Part shown: positions 1-9,077 of the stretch, piece by piece
Position numbering within the stretch: position 1 is the stretch's first letter
How the letters are laid out: every line of letters starts with the position of its first letter
NCBI RefSeq assembly: GCF_000815105.2
Contig: NZ_CP010310.2
Location: 4,278,001-4,342,000, forward strand
Length of the DNA stretch: 64,000 nucleotides
Reading direction: 5' to 3'
Origin: Pandoraea pulmonicola
GTDB taxonomy: Bacteria > Pseudomonadota > Gammaproteobacteria > Burkholderiales > Burkholderiaceae
The notes under the pieces: model-generated
What the model saw: only the letters and a program-made list of their open reading frames with translations
Databases searched by the model: none
What the model was told of the DNA's origin: nothing
Translations under genes and position numbers: made by a program

Positions 1-181
1 CATCCCGCCCGAAGCGGCCAGGCTGCAGTTTTCGCGACGCGCGACGAAATGGCGCAACATCGACGGCGCCCTCGTCGCCGAACAGCAGCGCACCGCCGAC
101 TTCTATTCGCAAGTGGGATTGCTGCGTCAGCCGCTCGACGTGAAGCCGACGTTCGACCGACGCTTTCCTATCGAAGTGTGA
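1..181 (+). CDS. C-terminal end of an SsuA-like ABC substrate-binding protein (partial)
   Basis: The last 59 codons of a gene whose start lies before the window; the reading frame begins at base 2 and ends with TGA at 179-181. The peptide contains WRNIDGALVAEQQRTADFY and then a short PIEV end, which resembles the C-terminal lobe of periplasmic binding proteins for aliphatic sulfonates, nitrate or taurine (SsuA/NrtA family), where a helix like EQQRTADFY precedes the final strand. Such proteins deliver a substrate to an ABC permease. With so little sequence, the family is likely but the substrate is unknown. Confidence 0.6.
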   Translation, partial: IPPEAARLQFSRRATKWRNIDGALVAEQQRTADFYSQVGLLRQPLDVKPTFDRRFPIEV

Positions 182-250
182 ACCGGCGCGACGCATACGT
201 CGGCGCACAGGACGGTACGGTGGATGCCGGGCGGCCGCCACGTCGCCCCG

Positions 251-940
251 TCAAGCCGAACGCCCGCGGGACCGCGCGTCCTTCGGCGATTCGGCGGCGG
301 AGGCCGGAACGTTCCCGACGTCGACCATGCGCAGACACGCTTGCGTCACCGCATCGATGAACGCCTCGTGACGATGGCGGGGCATGCCGATCAGTTCGTC
401 CGTGGCCCCGTGCACGCCGGAGTAAAGGATGAGCGCGAGCACACGCGGCGGTGACGAGCGCCACGCCCCGGCGGCCTCGCCTTGCGTCAGTATGTCCGTC
501 AGTTGCTCGAGAATCGCATTGCGCTCCGCGTTGGTGCGGTCGTAATGATGGTGGCTCGCATAGACCATGTCGTGCGTGCGATGCGTCGCAACGTACGTCT
601 GCATCGTCGTGCGGATCCACACGCGCAGCCGCTGCGGCCAGTCGTCAGGCGCACACGCCCGCACCGCCGACTCCAGTTGCGCCAGGAACTGCCGCGTGTA
701 GCGCGTCTTGAGCGCTTCGAGCATGTCGGTCTTCGACGCGAAGTAATGATAGAACGTCCCCTTCGCGACCTTCGCACGCTCGGTGATTTCGCTCACGGTC
801 GCGGCATCGACGCCCTTCTCCAGAAACAGCGCCTCGGCCGCCGCCATCAACTCTTCCAGACGGACTTCCGCCGGTTTTGTACGCGGCGCACTTGATGCAT
901 TAGACGCGGCAGCCTTCTTCACCGGTGTGTTCGATCGCAT
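251..940 (-). CDS. TetR/AcrR family transcriptional repressor
   Basis: A 229-residue one-component repressor. Residues 25-72 form the TetR DNA-binding domain, with the recognition-helix signature AKVAKGTFYHYFASKTDML; the rest is the helical ligand-binding and dimer domain, which does not identify the inducer. I chose the ATG at 940 because GAGAG lies about six bases upstream; an ATG at 952 and one at 1030 are also in frame, but the latter adds residues unlike the family. It is divergent from a DHA2 exporter, and the gap holds an inverted repeat of TetR type (1050-1068), so it probably represses the exporter and itself. Confidence 0.9.
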   Translation of the reverse strand: MRSNTPVKKAAASNASSAPRTKPAEVRLEELMAAAEALFLEKGVDAATVSEITERAKVAKGTFYHYFASKTDMLEALKTRYTRQFLAQLESAVRACAPDDWPQRLRVWIRTTMQTYVATHRTHDMVYASHHHYDRTNAERNAILEQLTDILTQGEAAGAWRSSPPRVLALILYSGVHGATDELIGMPRHRHEAFIDAVTQACLRMVDVGNVPASAAESPKDARSRGRSA

Positions 941-1049
941 CCCGACTCTCATTGAAGCGAATTGGCAAGGTCGACAGTGTAACGGCTGACGCCACGAAGC
1001 CACTTCGACCCTGAGCACCAACGTGCTCAAACTCGGCTTGAAATTCCCA

Positions 1050-1068
1050 TTGACCGACGGTCAGTCAA
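1050..1068. promoter_or_regulatory. Probable TetR operator between tetR and the DHA2 exporter
   Basis: TTGACCGACGGTCAGTCAA is a 19-bp near-perfect inverted repeat of the form GAC-n-GAC-n-GTC-n-GTC, centred on one base, with one mismatch between the arms. Many TetR/AcrR repressors bind this pattern. It sits about 110 bp upstream of the repressor start and 48 bp upstream of the exporter ATG, where binding would block both promoters. The site is seen; its use by this repressor is inferred. Confidence 0.75.
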
Positions 1069-1115
1069 AACATTAAGATGAGAACCATTCTCAACACGAC
1101 CCTCGGGGGTTCGTC

Positions 1116-2642
1116 ATGTCATCGTCCCGCCGTCGCGCACTGGTGTGTGCGGCTTACCTCGGTACATTCCTCGCCTCGCTCGACATCAGCATCGTCAACG
1201 TTGCGCTGCCGACGCTCCAGGTCGCCCTCCACACCGACATGGCCGGCCTGCAATGGGTGATCAACGCCTATGCCATCGCCATCTCGGCGTTCATGCTGAG
1301 CGCCGGCCCGCTCGGCGACCGCTATGGGCACAAACCGATCTGGCTCGCGAGCGTTGCGTTTTTCACGGCCGGTTCCGCCCTGTGCGCGGTGGCCGGTCAA
1401 CTCGACACCCTGCTCGCCGGACGCGCGATCCAGGGCGTGGCCGGAGCGTTGCTCATTCCCAGCGCGATGCCGATCCTCACCCAAGCCTTCCCGGACGCCC
1501 GGGAACGGGCGCGGGTCATCGGCGGCTGGTCCGCCTTCAGCGCGCTGGCGCTGGTTCTCGGCCCGATCTCCGGCGGTCTGCTCATCGAGCATCTGGGCTG
1601 GCAGAGCATCTTCCTCGTCAATCTGCCGTTGGGCGCGGTGGCGCTGGCGCTCGGCATGTTCGGCATTCCGGGCGGCACTCATGGGCACCGGGGCGTGTTC
1701 GATCCGGCCGGCCAATGCCTGAGCGTGGTCTGGCTCGGCGCGATGACCTATGGATTGATTCGCATGGGCGAGCCGGACGCCGCACCCGAAGCGCTCGCGC
1801 CGATCTTCGGCGTGGCGTTCGCGGCGCTCGCCTTGTTCGTCTGGGTGGAGCGCCGCGTCGCGCGCCCGCTGCTGCCCGTATCGATGCTGCGCGAGGCGCG
1901 CATGCGTCTGGCCAACGTGGCATCCTTCACGCTGGGCTTCTCGGGCTACGCCAGCCTGTTCTTCCTCTCGCTGTTCCTGCAGCAAGCCCAGGGCCACCCC
2001 CCCGCCCAGGCGGGCTGGCAACTGATGCCGCAATTTCTGACGATGGGCGTCACCTCGCTGCTCTTCGGCCGCATCGCGCATCGCGCAGCGCTCGGCACCC
2101 TGATAGTGGCGGGCTATGCCGCCATCGGTCTCACCCTGTGCGCGATGACGGCCTTCACCGCCGGCACGCCGTATTGGGTTGTCGGCGCGGCATTCGCAGG
2201 ACTCGGACTGGGCATGGGGCTCGCCGTGCCCGGCACCGGCATGATGGTGATGAATCTGGCGCCCGCCGCGCAAACCGGCATGGCCTCCGCCACGATGAAC
2301 GCCCTCCGGCAAACCGGCATGACGATGGGCATCGCCCTGCTCGGCAGTGTGATGAACCTCCGCGCGGCGCAGGACCTGACCGCAACGGCCCGCACGCACG
2401 GCGTGACGCACGCGCCGGCGTTCGCACACACCGCAATCTCCGGGCACATGCTCGATCCGGCGCTCACGTGGCTGCCGGATGCCTATCGCCACGCCAGGGC
2501 CCAAGGCTTCGCGCTGGCAACGCTGGGCGGCGGGCTGGCCTGCACGGTCATCGCCGCGCTGCTGTACCGGCAGCACGCCCGGTACGCGCGAGACGCCCGT
2601 CCGAGCGCGGCCACGCAGACAACTGGCTCGGCCGGAAAGTGA
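1116..2642 (+). CDS. DHA2 (EmrB/QacA) family MFS drug exporter
   Basis: A 508-residue inner-membrane proton antiporter of the 14-helix DHA2 family. Near the N-terminus is the family signature FLASLDISIVNVALPTLQ, with the acidic residue in helix 1, followed by WVINAYAIAISAFML and GPLGDRYGHKPIW, the loop 2-3 motif A of MFS proteins. The usual substrates are lipophilic cations or other toxic compounds, but nothing here fixes the substrate. The start has GGGGG seven bases upstream. It is divergent from a TetR repressor with a shared operator at 1050-1068, so substrate-induced expression is likely. Confidence 0.92.
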   Translation: MSSSRRRALVCAAYLGTFLASLDISIVNVALPTLQVALHTDMAGLQWVINAYAIAISAFMLSAGPLGDRYGHKPIWLASVAFFTAGSALCAVAGQLDTLLAGRAIQGVAGALLIPSAMPILTQAFPDARERARVIGGWSAFSALALVLGPISGGLLIEHLGWQSIFLVNLPLGAVALALGMFGIPGGTHGHRGVFDPAGQCLSVVWLGAMTYGLIRMGEPDAAPEALAPIFGVAFAALALFVWVERRVARPLLPVSMLREARMRLANVASFTLGFSGYASLFFLSLFLQQAQGHPPAQAGWQLMPQFLTMGVTSLLFGRIAHRAALGTLIVAGYAAIGLTLCAMTAFTAGTPYWVVGAAFAGLGLGMGLAVPGTGMMVMNLAPAAQTGMASATMNALRQTGMTMGIALLGSVMNLRAAQDLTATARTHGVTHAPAFAHTAISGHMLDPALTWLPDAYRHARAQGFALATLGGGLACTVIAALLYRQHARYARDARPSAATQTTGSAGK

Positions 2643-2761
2643 AAAAGTGTCCATGGCGTCGCGCGCCCGCAATGGCGACACTGCGTTGATCCAGGCGGAG
2701 CATGGCCGCCCATGCGTTGTGCTCGTTCCATGCTCGCCCATCCCCGCGCAAGAGACTCGTC

Positions 2762-3430
2762 ATGACGGCCAGCCATTTCCTGTCGGCACATCTGCTCATC
2801 GCCTACACCGCGTATTTCGTCGGCACGGCGAGCCCCGGTCCCAGCAATCTGGCGATCATGTCCATCGCGGCGAATCACGGCCGCAAGCCTGCGCTGACGT
2901 TCGCCCTCGGAGTGATATCCGGCTCGCTGTTCTGGGCGATAGTCGCCATGCTCGGCGTCTCGGCCACGCTGCTCGCTTACTCGCACTTCCTCGTCGCGAT
3001 CAAGCTCTTCGGGGGCGCCTATCTGCTGTGGCTGGCGTTCAAGTCGGGACGCGCGGCGCTACGGCCCTCGAATCCCGCGGATCGGAACGGCGCCACGTCG
3101 GCGTTTCCCGCGGACGCCGACGGCACGCTGTCACTGCGCCGCCTGTATCTTCGCGGCGCGCTGCTTCATCTGACCAACCCCAAGGCCGTGCTGGTCTGGA
3201 TGTCGATCGTCGCACTCTCGTCGGGGCCGGACGGTGCAATGCCCACCCTCGTGGTGCCCGGCTGTGCCGCCATCGGCATGGCGGTATTCTGCGGCTACGC
3301 CGTCCTGTTCTCGACACGCGCGGCGAGACGCCTCTATCTGCGCGTGCGCCGATGGCTCGACGGGTGTCTCGCCGTGGTGTTCGGCGTGGCCGGCTGGCAG
3401 TTGCTCATCTCCCGCACCTCGGCAAGCTGA
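2762..3430 (+). CDS. LysE/RhtB family amino-acid exporter
   Basis: A 222-residue inner-membrane protein with about six hydrophobic segments. The early motif TASPGPSNLAIMSIAANHG is the hallmark G-P-x-N-x(n)-G region of LysE/RhtB translocators, which export amino acids or related metabolites using the proton gradient. A second typical motif, LHLTNPKAVLVWMSIVAL, is in the central part. The ATG at 2762 gives the standard length; an upstream in-frame ATG at 2702 adds 20 non-conserved residues. It lies 119 bp behind the DHA2 exporter on the same strand and may be read with it. Confidence 0.9.
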   Translation: MTASHFLSAHLLIAYTAYFVGTASPGPSNLAIMSIAANHGRKPALTFALGVISGSLFWAIVAMLGVSATLLAYSHFLVAIKLFGGAYLLWLAFKSGRAALRPSNPADRNGATSAFPADADGTLSLRRLYLRGALLHLTNPKAVLVWMSIVALSSGPDGAMPTLVVPGCAAIGMAVFCGYAVLFSTRAARRLYLRVRRWLDGCLAVVFGVAGWQLLISRTSAS

Positions 3431-3506
3431 GCGCGCACGCCGCCGTCGTGTGGTAGCGTGACGCCTCTGCCTGTCAATCCGTGGCGCGCCCACGCGCCCG
3501 TTCGCC

Positions 3507-3749
3507 ATGCTCGACTTCGACGCCGACGCGCTGATGCGTCTCGTGACCACTCCCATGCCGTTCGGCAAGCACAAGGGCACGCTCATCGCCGATCTCCCCG
3601 GCAACTATCTGAGCTGGTTCGCTCGCGAGGGCTTTCCGCCGGGCGACATCGGCCGTCTGCTCGCGCTCATGCACGAGATCGATCACAACGCGCTGGGAGA
3701 GTTGCTGCGACCACTGCGCGCACAGGCGCAGGCCGCACGCCACCCGTGA
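3507..3749 (+). CDS. DUF3820 family small protein
   Basis: An 80-residue cytoplasmic protein. The conserved core is PMPFGKHKGTLIADLPGNY followed by LSWF, the diagnostic segment of the DUF3820 (putative quorum-sensing-regulated) family, whose biochemical function is unknown. The length is normal for the family. No clear ribosome-binding site precedes the ATG, so the start is based on family length. It is convergent with the amidase downstream. Confidence 0.85.
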   Translation: MLDFDADALMRLVTTPMPFGKHKGTLIADLPGNYLSWFAREGFPPGDIGRLLALMHEIDHNALGELLRPLRAQAQAARHP

Positions 3750-3800
3750 CGCCGCGGGCCGCGGCTTGCGCGAACGGCCCGCGGCACATCGACCGGCACA

Positions 3801-5330
3801 TCACTCGGAGCCGAGCATCGGCGGCAGACGGCGGCGCACCCACTGCGTCTGCTGCTCGTGGGCATGCGCCAGTTGCAGAACCGCGAGATCCGCCTGGGCG
3901 GGGCCGATGATCTGCAGCCCCATCGGCAAGCCCCGCGCATCGAACCCGACCGGCACGCTGATCGCCGGCAAGCCGGCAAGCGTCGGCCCGATCACGACCT
4001 CCATCCAGCGGTGATACGTGTCCATCGGCCTGCCCGCCACCGAGGTCGGCCAATGCGTCTGCGCATCGAACGGAAAAACCTGCGCCGTCGGCATGAGCAG
4101 AAAGTCGTACCGCTCGAACAGACGCGCCAGCGCGCGATACCACTCGCTGCGATCGACGGACGCGCGAAACACGTCGGAGGCGCGCAGCGCTTCGCCGCCG
4201 GCCACTTCCCACCGCGCTTCGGGCTTGAGCTTGTCGCGCCGTGCCGGATCGGCATACATCTCCCCGAGCGAGCCGTTCACGAGCCAATGGCGCAGCGTGA
4301 GCCACGTGCGCCACAGCCGGTCCGGCGCGAAGTCGGGCCGGCAGGGCTCGACCTCGCAGCCGATCGCCGTGAAATCGTGCAGCGCCGCCTCGCACAACGC
4401 CATCACCCCCGCTTCCATCGGCAGATGCCCGCCGTAGTCGCCGAGCCAGCCCAGCCGCAAGCCCTTCACGTCACGCGGCAATGCGCTCGCGAAGGACGAG
4501 GTGTCCCGCGCGATCGAGAGCGGGCTGCGGGCGTCATAGCCCGCTTGCGTCGCCAGCAGTTGCGCGACGTCGGCGACCGTGCGTCCCATCGGTCCCTCGG
4601 TGCTCAATTGCTGCACGAAGAGTTCCGGGGTCGGGCCGTACGGCACACGCCCCTGCGACGGCCGGAAGCCGTACACGTTGCCGAACGCCGCCGGGTTGCG
4701 CAGCGACCCCATCATGTCGCTGCCGTCGGCGACCGGCAACAGGCGCAGCGCCAGCGCACTGCCCGCCCCGCCGCTGCTGCCGCCAGCGCTGCGCGTGGTG
4801 TCATAGGCGTTGCGCGTGATGCCGAAGACCGGGTTGTAGCTGTGAGAGCCCAGACCGAACTCGGAGATGTTGGTCTTGCCGATGAAGATCGCGCCAGCCC
4901 CGCGAATGCGCCCTACGCCGATGCTGTCCTGCGTGTCGGCCGCCGCGGACGTCAGCGGCGAGCCCTTGCGCGTAGGCAGTCCCGCGCAGGATGCGAAATC
5001 CTTCACCGCGTGCGGCATGCCGTGCATCCAGCCCAGATATCGGCCACTGGCGAGCTGACGGTCGCGCTCGTCGGCTTCCGCGAGCAACGCGTCGGCGTCG
5101 CGCAGCGATACGATCGCGTTGACGGCCGGGTTGTACCGCGCGATGTGCACGAGATAAGCCTGCATGACTTCGCGGCACGAAACGCGGCGTTCGCGGATCG
5201 CCTCGGACAGCGCGAGGGCGTCGAGCGCGACGATGTCGTTCAGCGAATTCGGGGATGTCGAGGATGTCGGGGAAGCGGCGGGCGGGAAGGCTGCGCTCGA
5301 CTGAGCGGCCGGGGGCGGCGCGACGGCCAT
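3801..5330 (-). CDS. Amidase-signature family hydrolase
   Basis: A 509-residue amidohydrolase with the Ser-cisSer-Lys triad: Lys110 in the HGMPHAVKDF segment, the cis-Ser in AGGSSGGAG (about 185-186) and the nucleophile Ser209 in DGSDMMGSLRNPA. Members cleave amide bonds in metabolites or xenobiotics; the substrate is not predictable. I chose the start at 5330 because GGAGAG stands at the right distance; the upstream in-frame ATG at 5399 lacks one. The first 30 residues are Ala/Pro/Ser-rich and include a 9-bp tandem repeat (S-P-T-S-S-T-S-P), probably a disordered tail. The ModA-like protein lies upstream on the same strand, 133 bp away. Confidence 0.9.
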   Translation of the reverse strand: MAVAPPPAAQSSAAFPPAASPTSSTSPNSLNDIVALDALALSEAIRERRVSCREVMQAYLVHIARYNPAVNAIVSLRDADALLAEADERDRQLASGRYLGWMHGMPHAVKDFASCAGLPTRKGSPLTSAAADTQDSIGVGRIRGAGAIFIGKTNISEFGLGSHSYNPVFGITRNAYDTTRSAGGSSGGAGSALALRLLPVADGSDMMGSLRNPAAFGNVYGFRPSQGRVPYGPTPELFVQQLSTEGPMGRTVADVAQLLATQAGYDARSPLSIARDTSSFASALPRDVKGLRLGWLGDYGGHLPMEAGVMALCEAALHDFTAIGCEVEPCRPDFAPDRLWRTWLTLRHWLVNGSLGEMYADPARRDKLKPEARWEVAGGEALRASDVFRASVDRSEWYRALARLFERYDFLLMPTAQVFPFDAQTHWPTSVAGRPMDTYHRWMEVVIGPTLAGLPAISVPVGFDARGLPMGLQIIGPAQADLAVLQLAHAHEQQTQWVRRRLPPMLGSE

Positions 5331-5463
5331 GTGTCTCTCTCCTTGGCGGTGGCGCCGGTCGTGTGCGACGCCGTTGTCTGACACGCCATTGTCGGTCAAA
5401 CCCGCTGGCGACGCCGGAGGGAAATTAATTTTCCCGCCGGCGCCGCGTCATCATCGTCCCGGA

Positions 5464-6297
5464 TCAGTGCGAGAGCGCGTCGAGTCCGGTGGACTCGACC
5501 TCCTTCGCGACCGCCGGCGCGGCCATGTACATCAGCAACTTCTTCGCTTCTTCGGGATGCGGCGCGTTCACCGGCACGCCGCCGGCGAAGCGCGTGACGG
5601 ACTGCAACGACTCGGGAATCTTGCCCGCGAAGGCCACACCCTTGACCGGCAACAGTTCGCTCACCTGCTGCAGACCGAGTGCATAGTCGCCGGCGGCGAC
5701 CTTCTCGGCAACCGGCGTCTTCTGCACCATCACGGCCTTGCCTTGCATCTGCTCGGCGATGCCCAGCTTCCTGAACAATTCCCGCTCGACGTACACACCG
5801 CTCGCGCTGTCCGAATAGGCGACCGATCTGGCGGCGAGGAGTGCGGCCTTGAGCTTTTCTGGCGTGCTCACGTCGGGCACCGCGTCGCCGGCCTTCACCA
5901 CGACGCCGATGCGCGAGTCCGCCAGATCGACGCGCGAATCCGCGCGCACCTTGCCCGCCTTGATGAGATCGTCGAGCGCGTAGCCGACCATGATGACCGC
6001 GTCCGCGGGCTCGCCCCGTGCCAGACGGTTCGGGATGGTCTCGGGCGCCTTGCCCATCGACGGTCCCCACGCCGTCTCGACGTGGTCGCCGCTCGCCGCC
6101 TCGAACTTCGGCAGCAGCAACTTGTACGCCGCAGTAAAGCCGCCCGAGTTCATCACGCGCAGGTCTTCCGCATGGACGGGGGCGACGCCGAGCAGCGCGG
6201 CGGCCAGGAGGCCGGCGCCGAAGGCCGAGAAGGCCGAGAAGGCAACGAAGGGGCGCCGGGGGGCACGCGCGCGCGCCGGGGCAAAAATGGCTTTCAT
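5464..6297 (-). CDS. ModA-like periplasmic substrate-binding protein (orphan)
   Basis: A 277-residue secreted binding protein of the type-2 periplasmic fold. Residues 1-43 are an Arg-rich then hydrophobic signal peptide ending VHA, and the mature start EDLRVMNSGGFTAAYKLLLP resembles the molybdate-binding ModA group (an anion held by Ser/Thr residues near the first loop). No modB or modC gene lies nearby, so transport of molybdate is doubtful; many such orphans bind other ligands or act in signalling. The signal peptide contains a duplicated 9-bp unit giving FSAFSAF. Its reading frame stays open far upstream, but that is a shadow of citA. Confidence 0.82.
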   Translation of the reverse strand: MKAIFAPARARAPRRPFVAFSAFSAFGAGLLAAALLGVAPVHAEDLRVMNSGGFTAAYKLLLPKFEAASGDHVETAWGPSMGKAPETIPNRLARGEPADAVIMVGYALDDLIKAGKVRADSRVDLADSRIGVVVKAGDAVPDVSTPEKLKAALLAARSVAYSDSASGVYVERELFRKLGIAEQMQGKAVMVQKTPVAEKVAAGDYALGLQQVSELLPVKGVAFAGKIPESLQSVTRFAGGVPVNAPHPEEAKKLLMYMAAPAVAKEVESTGLDALSH

Positions 6298-6446
6298 GGA
6301 GTTGTCTCGTCGATTGTGGTTTTCTGAAGCCGAAGACACGTCCGCACGGCGATACAGCGACACGACCATGCGAGCGGTCTGCGGCAACGCGATGAAGCAA
6401 AGACGCGCCCGTGCATGACGCGTCTCCCGGAAAGCGCTGTCGCGCG

Positions 6447-7775
6447 TCAGCCGGCGTTGCGAAGCTCCGCCGTGTCGGCGCGGCGGCCCTCGCCGCCGGT
6501 GCGGCCGCGATAGAGCGCGAACGTGGCGCCAATCGCGCACAGCGCCGCGAAGCTCATCCAGTAGCCCGGCGCCGCCTTGTCGCCCGTGGCATGGATCAGG
6601 TACGTCGAGAGCGCGGGGGTGAAGCCACCGAAAAGGGCCGTCGCCAGGCTGTAGGCGAGCGAAAAGCCGGCCACGCGCACGTCGGGCGGCATGACTTCGG
6701 TAAGCGCCGGGATCATCGCGCCGTTGTACATGCCGTACAGGAAAGAGAGCCACAGCAGCACGGCAAGCATGCGGGCGAAGCTCGGCGCCTGCACGAGGAA
6801 CGACAGCGCCGGGTAGGCCGTCACGAGCGTGAGGCCCGCGAAGAGCAGTAACACCGGGCGACGGCCGATGCGGTCCGACAGCGAACCGCCGACCGGCAAC
6901 CAGAGGAAGTTCGACACCCCCACGCACAGCGTGACGAGCAGCGCATCGGTGCTGCTCAGATGCAGCACGCTCTTGCCGAACGTCGGCGCGTAGACGGTGA
7001 TCAGGTAGAACGCCGTGGTGGTCAGCGCCACGAGCAGCGCGCCGCCGATCACGACGCCCGCGTTGGCGGCCATCGAACGGAAGACTTCGCGCAGGGCGGG
7101 GTGACGCTTGCGTTGCTTGAACTCGTCGCTTTCCTGCAGCGAGCGGCGCAGCATGAAGATCACCGGCACGATCATGCAGCCCACGAGGAACGGCAGACGC
7201 CAGCCCCACGCACCGATCTGCTGCGCGGTGAGCGAAAGCGAGAGCCCATAGCCGAGCGCGGCCGACACCACGATGGCGACCTGCTGGCTCGCCGATTGCC
7301 AGCTCGTGTAGAAGCCCTTGCGGCCCGGCGTGGCGATCTCGGCCAGGTAGACCGACACGCCGCCGAGCTCGGCGCCGGCCGAGAAGCCCTGCAGCAGACG
7401 GCCGATCAGCACGAGCACCGGTGCGGCGAGCCCGATGGTCTCGTAGCCCGGCACGAACGCGATGAGGATCGTGCCGCTCGCCATGATCCCGAGCGTCGTG
7501 ACCAGGCCCTTGCGGCGGCCCACCTTGTCGATGTAGGCGCCGAGCACGATGGCGCCCAGCGGTCGCATCAGGAAGCCCGCGCCGAACACGGCAAAGGTCA
7601 GCATCAGCGACGCGAACTCGCTGTCGGTCGGGAAAAAGACGCGGGATATCTGGGTGGCGTAGAAACCGAACAGGAAGAAATCGAACTGCTCGAGGAAGTT
7701 GCCGGCAGTCACGCGCAGGACCGCGCCGGCTTTCGATGGGCGACGCGAAACCGCGTCTTGGGGGCGCTGTGACAT
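6447..7775 (-). CDS. citA: CitA-type citrate/tricarballylate proton symporter (MHS family MFS)
   Basis: A 442-residue 12-helix inner-membrane symporter. The segments [29 protein letters not shown] [20 protein letters not shown] and [20 protein letters not shown] closely match enterobacterial CitA, which imports citrate with protons. The metabolite:H+ symporter loop motif ([11 protein letters not shown]) is intact. I chose the start at 7775, which has GGAGACAG upstream; the in-frame ATG at 7832 adds a non-conserved tail. It is divergent from a LysR regulator with a T-N11-A box between them, which suggests induction by a tricarboxylate. No tcuA or tcuB gene for tricarballylate oxidation is present nearby, so citrate is the simpler guess. 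Confidence 0.88.
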   Translation of the reverse strand: MSQRPQDAVSRRPSKAGAVLRVTAGNFLEQFDFFLFGFYATQISRVFFPTDSEFASLMLTFAVFGAGFLMRPLGAIVLGAYIDKVGRRKGLVTTLGIMASGTILIAFVPGYETIGLAAPVLVLIGRLLQGFSAGAELGGVSVYLAEIATPGRKGFYTSWQSASQQVAIVVSAALGYGLSLSLTAQQIGAWGWRLPFLVGCMIVPVIFMLRRSLQESDEFKQRKRHPALREVFRSMAANAGVVIGGALLVALTTTAFYLITVYAPTFGKSVLHLSSTDALLVTLCVGVSNFLWLPVGGSLSDRIGRRPVLLLFAGLTLVTAYPALSFLVQAPSFARMLAVLLWLSFLYGMYNGAMIPALTEVMPPDVRVAGFSLAYSLATALFGGFTPALSTYLIHATGDKAAPGYWMSFAALCAIGATFALYRGRTGGEGRRADTAELRNAG

Positions 7776-7949
7776 GCGCTGTCTCCGTGTTTCCGCAGCC
7801 CATGGGATCGGGCCGCCAGTGAATCGTCGCATTGCATCTCTGCCAGGGGCATGTCACCCCGTGGGACGTGTCGCACCGTCACGGACGCTTTTGAGGCCGC
7901 CAATGTTGCGCCGGAAGTTCCCCGTTTGTGAATTGCAAGTTTTGGAAGA

Positions 7950-7972
7950 ATTGATGCTCATGCGCTATCAAT
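7950..7972. promoter_or_regulatory. Probable LysR operator (ATTGAT-N11-ATCAAT)
   Basis: ATTGAT and ATCAAT form a perfect inverted repeat of 6-bp arms separated by 11 bases, the classic T-N11-A box of LysR-type regulators. It lies between citA and the LysR gene, 45 bp before the chosen LysR start. This position also argues against the in-frame upstream ATGs at 7954 and 7960 as translation starts. Confidence 0.65.
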
Positions 7973-8016
7973 CGACGGATAATGATGCATCCGACATTTT
8001 TCACTTCCCGCGTCTC

Positions 8017-8943
8017 ATGGCGATCAACTTCGATCTGAACGATTTGCAGGCCTTTCGCGCGGTCGCGCAACTCGCGAGCTTCCGTCGCGCGGCCGAGTCG
8101 ATCCATATTTCGCAGCCGGCGCTCTCGCGGCGCATCGACAAGCTCGAGGAAGCGCTCGGCGTGAAGCTCTTCGAGCGCAGCACCCGGCGCGTGGCGCTGA
8201 CCAATGTCGGCCGGGCGTTCGCGCGCGATGCCGAGCGGATTCTCGACGACCTCGATAATGCGCTGCTCGGCATTCGCGACGTGGCCTCGCCGAGCCTCGG
8301 GCATGTGACCATCGCATGCGTGCCATCGGCGGCGTACTACTTCATGCCGCAGGTCATCTCGCGCTACCACCGCGCGTTTCCGCGCATCCGCATCTCGGTG
8401 CTCGATGCAAGCGCGAACGAGGTGCTCGCGGCGGTCGTGAATGGCGAGGCGGATTTCGGGCTCAACTTCATCGGCAGCCAGGAGCCGAACGTCGAGTTCA
8501 AACTGCTGCTGCAGGAACGATACGTGGCGGCGTGCCGGCGCGATCATCCGCTCGCCGGCAAGAAGCGCGTGACGTGGCGCGAGCTGTATGAGTACGACTA
8601 CATCACCGTGGGCAAGGTCTCGGGCAACCGGCTGCTGCTCGATCAGGCACTCACCGGCTTGCCGCAACGCCCGCCGAGCATTTGCGAGACGCAGCACGTC
8701 ACGACCATGCTGGGGCTCGTCGAGGCCGGACTCGGCGTGGCGGCCGTCCCCACGATGGCAATGCCGGGCGGCGACCATCCGCTGCTCACGAGCGTGCCGC
8801 TGATCGATCCGGTGGTGACCCGGCGCGTGGGCATGATCCGCAGCAAGGCCCGGCCGCTCTCGCCGGCCGCGGCACAGTTGTATCGGTACGTGGCGGAGAT
8901 GAAGGCACCCGGACGGCGCCGCACGCGCGCGGATGCTGTATAA
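8017..8943 (+). CDS. LysR family transcriptional regulator, divergent from citA
   Basis: A 308-residue regulator. Residues 1-65 are the winged helix-turn-helix: FDLNDLQAFRAVAQLASFRR, then HISQPALSRRIDKLEEALGV and the wing FERSTRRVALTNVG. The rest is the two-lobed inducer-binding domain, and the length is standard. The chosen ATG gives the conserved family N-terminus; an upstream in-frame ATG at 7954 has a GGAAGA sequence before it but falls inside the T-N11-A box. Position suggests that it senses a tricarboxylate and controls citA, as CitR/TcuR-type LysR proteins do. Confidence 0.9.
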   Translation: MAINFDLNDLQAFRAVAQLASFRRAAESIHISQPALSRRIDKLEEALGVKLFERSTRRVALTNVGRAFARDAERILDDLDNALLGIRDVASPSLGHVTIACVPSAAYYFMPQVISRYHRAFPRIRISVLDASANEVLAAVVNGEADFGLNFIGSQEPNVEFKLLLQERYVAACRRDHPLAGKKRVTWRELYEYDYITVGKVSGNRLLLDQALTGLPQRPPSICETQHVTTMLGLVEAGLGVAAVPTMAMPGGDHPLLTSVPLIDPVVTRRVGMIRSKARPLSPAAAQLYRYVAEMKAPGRRRTRADAV

Positions 8944-8967
8944 CGGAACGCCCACGATTGCACGCCA

Positions 8968-8984
8968 GGTAACACTTTGTTACC
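8968..8984. promoter_or_regulatory. Short perfect inverted repeat GGTAACA-CTT-TGTTACC
   Basis: Seven-base perfect arms around a 3-base centre lie 25 bp after the LysR stop and 94 bp before the glycine-zipper gene. It has too few G/C pairs and no T-run for a good terminator, so an operator for the downstream gene is more likely. The protein that would bind is unknown. Confidence 0.4.
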
Positions 8985-9077
8985 CGTCTTACGAAAGCCG
9001 CAACATTGGCCAGGCGGCGCGCGAGCGGGGCGTCTTTATACTTTGCAGCGCATCACAACGACTCTTAATCAAGCCAC

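Noticed and set aside
1119..2741. 540-codon minus-strand frame opposite the DHA2 exporter
   Set aside because: Low-complexity Arg/Ala/Gly shadow; the plus strand codes for a well-conserved membrane protein.
5464..7857. A 797-codon open frame covering the ModA-like gene and the whole of citA on the same strand
   Set aside because: Only its 3' 277 codons resemble a protein family. The rest is a shadow frame of citA, which has clear transporter motifs.
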